Of a stretch of DNA of 64,000 nt, positions 59,620 to 64,000 are shown piece after piece. The stretch is from Cellulomonas endophytica (GTDB lineage: Bacteria; Actinomycetota; Actinomycetes; Actinomycetales; Cellulomonadaceae): assembly GCF_004123805.1 (NCBI RefSeq), contig NZ_RWJX01000009.1, positions 1 to 64,000 of the forward strand, given 5' to 3'. The notes beneath the pieces were generated by a model. The model had not been told where the DNA came from. It did no database searches and saw only the letters and a list, made by a program, of their open reading frames with translations. Numbering within the stretch: the first letter of the stretch is position 1; each line of letters starts with the position of its first letter. A program made the translations under genes and the position numbers.

Positions 59620-59679
59620 ACGAGATGCCCCTTCCGGCCGCTCGACGAGGTCCGGGACCGACCCCGAAGGACATCTCGT
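59620..59679. repeat. imperfect hairpin repeat, copy 2
   Basis: Begins ACGAGATGCCCCTTC and ends GAAGGACATCTCGT, which is nearly the reverse complement of its start; the middle again has GCTCGACGAGG and GGGACCGAC. Together with copy 1 it fills the gap between the gene ending at 59438 and the DUF2277 gene. Confidence 0.7.
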
Positions 59680-59723
59680 CGACCGGGGGGGGGCGCGACC
59701 CGGGCGAGGAGGCCGGGCGGACG

Positions 59724-60005
59724 TCAGGCCGTGGCGCGGGTGGTGGCGGCGATGCGGGCGCGCACCTCGGGGCGGCGCAGGGGCGGCAGGGTCGGCGGCG
59801 GGACGCGCCGGGCGGGCAGGTCCTGCAGCAGGGTCGTCGTCGCCGCCGCGATCGCCGCGACGGCCACGTCCATCGCCTCCCGCGTCGCGGCGCTCGGCGC
59901 GGTGACGCCCGAGACCTTCCGCACGTACTGGAGGGCGGCGGCATGGATCTCCTCCGCCGTCGCCCCGGGCTCGAGACCGCGCAGCATCGTGATGTTCCGG
60001 CACAT
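59724..60005 (-). CDS. DUF2277 family protein
   Basis: 93 aa. MCRNITMLRGLEPGATAEEI and HAAALQYVRKVSGV match the DUF2277 consensus, which is about 90 residues and begins with MCRNI. Function is unknown; the family is a small helical protein widespread in actinobacteria and proteobacteria. ATG 60005; the next gene upstream is 95 bp away on the same strand. Confidence 0.85.
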   Translation of the reverse strand: MCRNITMLRGLEPGATAEEIHAAALQYVRKVSGVTAPSAATREAMDVAVAAIAAATTTLLQDLPARRVPPPTLPPLRRPEVRARIAATTRATA

Positions 60006-60099
60006 GCCGCCACGGTAGGACGCCGCAGCCCCGGGCGGCACCCCTCGCGGGGGCCGGCCGGGGCCGGGGCGGTGCTGTGTACGGCGGAGCCGTGAGGGC

Positions 60100-60891
60100 T
60101 CAGGCCGTGGCGCGGGCGGCGCGCAGGCGCGGCAGGAGCTCGCCCTCGAGGTAGGCGGCGGTGTCCTCCCAGCCCTCCACCGCGTGGCACGGGACGCCCA
60201 GCGCGAGGACGGGGTAGTCGTTGCCGGCCTCGTCGAGACGGTCCCCGACGAAGAGCATCTCCTGCAGGCCGACGCCCGTGAGCTCCGCCAGCCGGTTCAT
60301 GCCGTAGGCCTTGTCGATGCCCTTGCGGGTGATGTCGACGGACGTCGAGCCGCCGGAGCGGACCTCGAGGTCGGGCAGCAGCTCGGCGACGGCCGCGCGC
60401 AGGGTGCTCTTCTTCTCGCCCGTGGGGTCCCACGCCGACTTGGCGGCGACGGGGGCCGCCTGGCCGAGGGCCGAGAACGTGATCTGGCTGCCGCGGTCCT
60501 CGAGGATCGGGCCCCAGGTCTCGGACTCCCAGAGCCCGTGCGCCTTCGCCTGCTCCTCGACGGCGCGCAGGGCACGGCTCTTCTCGTCGTCGGAGAGGTT
60601 CTCGGCGTACTGCTGCACCCAGTCGCCGTCGCCGAAGCGCCAGTACTGCGTGCCGCAGGTGGGCATGAGGTGGAGCCGGTCGAACGCGTCGGCGGCCTCG
60701 GCGGGGAGCCGGTCGACCAGCTGCATGCGGAACTGGCCGAACTGGCCGCCGCTGATGACGCACACCTCGGCCTCCGCGAGCAGCGCGACGAGCAGGTCGG
60801 CCATCCGCGGGTCCAGGGGGCTCTTCGACGGTGCGAGCGTGTCGTCGAGGTCGAACGCGACCAGGCGCGGGGCCGTGGGCTCGGTGGACAC
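60100..60891 (-). CDS. HAD-IIB family phosphatase (phosphomannomutase-like fold)
   Basis: 263 aa from GTG 60891. HAD subfamily IIB: motif I LVAFDLDDTLAPS (nucleophile Asp), motif II ISGGQFGQF, cap region with LHLMPTCGTQYWRFGDGDWV, and motif IV FVGDRLDEAGNDYPVL. The layout resembles eukaryotic-type phosphomannomutase and sugar phosphatases, so a sugar phosphate substrate is likely. GGAGG 10 nt before GTG. It is divergent from the GH92 mannosidase gene across 313 bp, possibly a shared mannose theme. Confidence 0.85.
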   Translation of the reverse strand: MSTEPTAPRLVAFDLDDTLAPSKSPLDPRMADLLVALLAEAEVCVISGGQFGQFRMQLVDRLPAEAADAFDRLHLMPTCGTQYWRFGDGDWVQQYAENLSDDEKSRALRAVEEQAKAHGLWESETWGPILEDRGSQITFSALGQAAPVAAKSAWDPTGEKKSTLRAAVAELLPDLEVRSGGSTSVDITRKGIDKAYGMNRLAELTGVGLQEMLFVGDRLDEAGNDYPVLALGVPCHAVEGWEDTAAYLEGELLPRLRAARATA

Positions 60892-61204
60892 GGGGCGGGC
60901 ACCTCCGGGGTCGGGACGGCGACCGCTGCGGCCGCCGGCGCCCGACCCTAGCCTGCGACGCCCACGCCGACGGCCCCCGCCCGGGGTGACGTGCGTCCCG
61001 CCCGCCCCCAGCCCCTGGTCACCGGTGGCCGGCCACCGTACGGTCGTCGCGCCGCAACCTCCTGGACACACGCGGCCCCTACCGTCTGCCCCTCGGGACG
61101 GTGGGCGTCGTCCGGGAGGACGGCCGCCGACGCGGTCCGGCAGCGACGCCCGAACGGCCCGGTGACCCGCGCGGCACCCGCCGCGACCGACGGTGGGAGG
61201 TGCG
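60892..61204. promoter_or_regulatory. divergent intergenic region
   Basis: 313 bp between two divergent genes, so it should contain both promoters. No clear -10 hexamer, operator palindrome or small gene is visible to me apart from the ribosome-binding sites at each end. Confidence 0.5.
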
Positions 61205-63409
61205 GTGCTCGAGGACGTCGACCCCTTCATCGGCACGCAGGCGACCGACCTGCCGGCGCCGCAGGGCCTGGCCGCGACCTGGTGGTGGCCGAAGCCGCAG
61301 GTGGGCAACACGCACCCGGGCGCGACCTACCCCCTCGGCATGGTGTCGGCCTGCGCGTACTCCGGCGGCTACCCCACGGGCTACGGCCGCTACGAGCTCA
61401 GCACCGAGGGCCTGCCGCCGTCCCTCTACGACCGCACCGTGGCCTCGGGCTTCACGCACTTCCAGCAGTCGGGCACCGGCGCGATCCGCAAGTACTACAA
61501 CTACTTCCGCGTCACGCCGATGCTCCAGCCGCTCGACGACCTGGGCCAGCACTGGGAGGTCACCGACGAGGTCGCCGAGCCCGGGTACTACGCGTGCACC
61601 CTCGCCTCCGGCATCCGGTGCGAGATCACGGTCGGCCCCAAGAGCGCCGTGCACCGGTACACGTTCCCCTCCCACCGCGACGCCCGGGTGGTCGTCGACC
61701 TGTCCATGGGCGGGCTCGTCATCCCCTACGGCCGCACCGTCCCCCTGCGCGCGCACCTCGACCTCGTCGGGCCGGGCCAGGCGCAGGGCGAGATCCGCGT
61801 CGAGGGCGCGCCGCTGGCGCTGCACGTGGAGTGCGACGCCCACCCGTGGCGCCAGATGCTCTGGTACGACCGCCGCCTCATGCCCGGCGGCACGCGCCTG
61901 GACTTCGACCGCATCCGCCCGACGACCCTGCGCACCTTCGGGTTCATGTGGGCCGGCCCGTCCGAGCCGGGGCAGACCGTCGAGCTGCGGTTCGGCTTCT
62001 CCCTGCGCGGGGTGGAGCAGGCCCGCGCGAACCTCGAGGCGGACGTCGGCGGCGGCGGGTTCGACGAGCGCCGCGCCGCCACGGCCGCCGTCTGGCGCTC
62101 GCACGTGGACGCGGTCCAGGTCGACACGCCGTCGGCCGAGCGCCGCACCGTGCTGTCCACGGCCGTCTACCACTCGCTCATCAAGCCCTGCCTGGCGCGC
62201 GACGAGAGCCCCTTCTGGCCGAGCCCGGGCCCCTACGCCTTCGACCTCGCGACGATGTGGGACGTCTACCGCACGCAGCTGCCCCTGCTCACGGCGCTGC
62301 GCCCCGACGCCGCCGTCGAGCTCGCGACCGCCCTGCTCCACATCGCCGAGGAGGAGGGCAACCTCCCCATCGGCTACCGCATGGCGCGCGGGGCCGACCG
62401 GTTCTCCCGGCAGGGCAGCGCCCTGTCGCACACGTTCTTCGCCGACCTGTGCGCGCTGAACCTGCCCGGCATGGACTGGGACTGGGCCCTGGTGCACATG
62501 CACAACGACCTGCGCCGCACCTACGGCGAGGACTTCCTGCTCCGCGGGCGGGCGCACCCCATCAGCCACACCCTCGACCTCGCCTTCGGCTACTGGTGCA
62601 GCGCACGGATCGCGGCACACGTGGGCGACCGCGCGCTCGTCGACCAGTTCGTCCCCCTCGCCGAGCGCTGGCGCAACGCCTACGACCCGTCGACGGGCCT
62701 CCTGCGCGACTCGGAGTTCTACGAGGGCGGCCGCTGGAACTACTCCTTCCGCCTCCAGCACGACATGGCCGCGCGGATCGCGCTGGCCGGGGGCGACGAG
62801 CCCTTCGTCGCCCTGCTCGACCGCTTCTTCGGCTACGGCGCCGACCCCGTCCGGCAGCCCGGGCTGGCGCCGTCGGTCGAGGAGCTCGCCGACGGCTACG
62901 CGCTCGACCGCTTCGAGGGCCTCAACAACGAGCCCGACATGGACGCGCCCTGGGCCTACCAGTACGCCGGCCGGCCGGACCGCACGGCGGAGGTCGTCCA
63001 CGCGGTCCTGCACCAGCAGTTCGGCACCGGCCGCGGCGGCCTGCCGGGCAACGACGACTCCGGCGGCCTGTCCTCCTGGTACGTGTGGGCCGCGCTCGGG
63101 CTGTTCCCCGTGGCCGGGCAGGACCTCGTGCTCCTCAACGCCCCGTCCTACCGGGAGTCGCAGCTCGCGCTCGGCTCGGGCGCGACCCTGCGGGTCACGA
63201 CGGACGGGTTCGTCGAGCCGGAGCCGGACGGTCCCCCGCAGCACGTGCAGCGGATGACGCTCGACGGACGGGCGCTGGACCGCGGTTGGATCACCACGTC
63301 CCAGCTCCACGCCGGTGGGCACCTGCACGTGGAGCTCGGGCCGGAGCCGTCCGGGTGGGCCGTGCGGCAGCGGCCGCCCTCGACGCCGAGCCCCCTCAGC
63401 CCTCGGTAG
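61205..63409 (+). CDS. GH92 family alpha-mannosidase-like glycoside hydrolase
   Basis: 734 aa from GTG 61205 (GGGAGG 4 nt upstream; GTG 61193 is less likely). GH92 features: VDPFIGTQA start, GNTHPGATYPLGMV, FTHFQQSGTGA, the catalytic-domain NEPDMDAPWAYQYAGRP and the conserved GNDDSGGLSSWYVWAALGLFPV with its acid residues. Ca-dependent exo-alpha-mannosidases of this family trim alpha-1,2/1,3-mannose. There is no signal peptide, so it may act inside the cell on imported or endogenous glycans. Followed by a short hairpin and a glycosyltransferase gene. Confidence 0.92.
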   Translation: MLEDVDPFIGTQATDLPAPQGLAATWWWPKPQVGNTHPGATYPLGMVSACAYSGGYPTGYGRYELSTEGLPPSLYDRTVASGFTHFQQSGTGAIRKYYNYFRVTPMLQPLDDLGQHWEVTDEVAEPGYYACTLASGIRCEITVGPKSAVHRYTFPSHRDARVVVDLSMGGLVIPYGRTVPLRAHLDLVGPGQAQGEIRVEGAPLALHVECDAHPWRQMLWYDRRLMPGGTRLDFDRIRPTTLRTFGFMWAGPSEPGQTVELRFGFSLRGVEQARANLEADVGGGGFDERRAATAAVWRSHVDAVQVDTPSAERRTVLSTAVYHSLIKPCLARDESPFWPSPGPYAFDLATMWDVYRTQLPLLTALRPDAAVELATALLHIAEEEGNLPIGYRMARGADRFSRQGSALSHTFFADLCALNLPGMDWDWALVHMHNDLRRTYGEDFLLRGRAHPISHTLDLAFGYWCSARIAAHVGDRALVDQFVPLAERWRNAYDPSTGLLRDSEFYEGGRWNYSFRLQHDMAARIALAGGDEPFVALLDRFFGYGADPVRQPGLAPSVEELADGYALDRFEGLNNEPDMDAPWAYQYAGRPDRTAEVVHAVLHQQFGTGRGGLPGNDDSGGLSSWYVWAALGLFPVAGQDLVLLNAPSYRESQLALGSGATLRVTTDGFVEPEPDGPPQHVQRMTLDGRALDRGWITTSQLHAGGHLHVELGPEPSGWAVRQRPPSTPSPLSPR

Positions 63410-63449
63410 GCGCCGGCCACGCGGCCGACGCCCTCCCCGTCCCGCCCCC

Positions 63450-63469
63450 GCCGGCCCTCCCGGGCCGGC
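63450..63469. terminator. 8-bp hairpin after the GH92 gene
   Basis: GCCGGCCC-TCCC-GGGCCGGC, a perfect stem 40 bp after the stop and 28 bp before the next ATG. A weak terminator or attenuator. Confidence 0.5.
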
Positions 63470-63497
63470 CTCCCCTCCGACGACCCCGAGGAGCGCC

Positions 63498-64000
63498 ATG
63501 ACCACCGCCTCCCCCGCCGCGCGTCGCCCGACCCGCCGCCTCGTCATCGTGGTCCGCGCCGACCCCGTCATCTGCGGCCACTCCGGCGAGGCCCGCAACC
63601 TCGCCGAGGCCGCGCTCGACCGCGGGTTCGACGAGGTCCGCATCGTCACGTGGCCGCTGGACGTGCTCGAGCGCTCCGGCCTGCCCCTGAAGCCGCTGGA
63701 CCGCGTCCTGCCCTACCGCGACGGCGTCGTCGTGGAGCGCCCGGCCCCGGTCGGCGACTACAAGGTGCCCGACGGCCGCTGGCTGGCCGGGCTCACGGGG
63801 CGCCTCGTCGAGCTGTTCACCGACGGCGTGCCGACCGTCGCGATGTCGCTGTACCTGAGCCCGCACGCCGTGGCCGTCGCCGACGCGGCGCGGATCGCCC
63901 GGTCGTCGGGCCTGCCCGTCGACCTCGTGACGGTCGCCGAGGCCGTGGGCTCCGACGTCACGAACGTGGTCCGCGCCGCGGTGGCGCAGGACCGCTTCGG
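63498..64000 (+). CDS. glycosyltransferase (GT-B-like), cut by window end
   Basis: First 167 codons only. The N-terminus RRLVIVVRADPVICGHSGEARNL is a GT-B Rossmann-like nucleotide-sugar enzyme start, followed by WPLDVLERSGLPLKPLDRVLPYR and MSLYLSPHAVAVADAARIAR; this is like family 4 or sucrose/glycogen-synthase-type glycosyltransferases. The GAGGAG just before ATG 63498 supports the start. The gene runs off the end of the window, so the donor site is not visible. It follows the GH92 gene and may act on the same mannose-containing glycan. Confidence 0.75.
   Translation, partial: MTTASPAARRPTRRLVIVVRADPVICGHSGEARNLAEAALDRGFDEVRIVTWPLDVLERSGLPLKPLDRVLPYRDGVVVERPAPVGDYKVPDGRWLAGLTGRLVELFTDGVPTVAMSLYLSPHAVAVADAARIARSSGLPVDLVTVAEAVGSDVTNVVRAAVAQDRF

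Noticed and set aside
59384-60763. 459-codon minus-strand frame across the hairpin repeats
   Set aside because: It is out of frame with the HAD phosphatase and DUF2277 genes and crosses the repeats; Arg/Pro-rich shadow.
1-64000. CRISPR arrays, rRNA genes, replication origin
   Set aside because: No regularly spaced direct repeats, rRNA-like segments or DnaA-box clusters were noticed on reading the window.

Overview
The window is very GC-rich DNA (well above 70% by eye, third codon positions almost all G or C) with tightly packed genes, many GTG starts and many 4-bp start/stop overlaps. Together with GarA (FHA), an FtsR-like MerR regulator, F420-type LLM oxidoreductase, mycobacterial-style Ku/LigD and malate:quinone oxidoreductase, this points to a high-GC Actinomycetota chromosome. 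Micrococcales or Kineosporiales relatives are plausible, but I cannot name the genus.

Layout. 0.1-8 kb: methyltransferase, secreted glycosidase-like protein, LLM oxidoreductase, DUF305/DUF3105 pair, GNAT, APH-like kinase divergent from a class A beta-lactamase, and an ArsC-like phosphatase. 8-21.2 kb: accessory region with weaker coding signal, orphan small genes, non-coding stretches and a gene remnant. It carries a LacI-controlled sugar ABC importer operon with a cytoplasmic six-hairpin glycosidase-like enzyme, and a three-gene recombinase cassette (active tyrosine recombinase, small HTH protein, zinc-ribbon recombinase that has lost catalytic residues). 21.2-26.1 kb: HAD phosphatase, secreted protein, epoxide hydrolase, damaged glycosyltransferase, squalene-cyclase-like protein, ribosome-rescue factor ArfB. 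26.4-36.7 kb: large LuxR/ATPase regulator, a fusion of a catalytically dead LMW-phosphatase domain to an LCP domain, acyl-CoA synthetase with a palindromic operator, two-component system, cupin, metallo-beta-lactamase-fold hydrolase.

36.8-42.3 kb (minus strand) is the conserved actinobacterial block pgsA-like / DUF881 / small basic protein / DUF881 / garA / ftsR / DUF151 / MerR, here without gcvH. 42.7-50.6 kb: DEAD-box helicase with a 20-bp hairpin terminator, an ECF42-type sigma module with its DGPF (YCII) partner, threonine aldolase. 50.6-57.1 kb: Fur-family regulator, PHP protein, non-homologous end joining genes (Ku divergent from a LigD split into ligase and polymerase genes), Dps, App1-type phosphatase. 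57.2-64 kb: mqo, a pair of hairpin repeats, DUF2277, HAD phosphatase, GH92 mannosidase and a glycosyltransferase cut by the window edge.

The most unusual items are the dead LMW-phosphatase/LCP fusion, the recombinase trio with a degenerate partner, and several perfect palindromes in regulatory positions. All functional statements come from reading motifs and gene order; no database search was possible.
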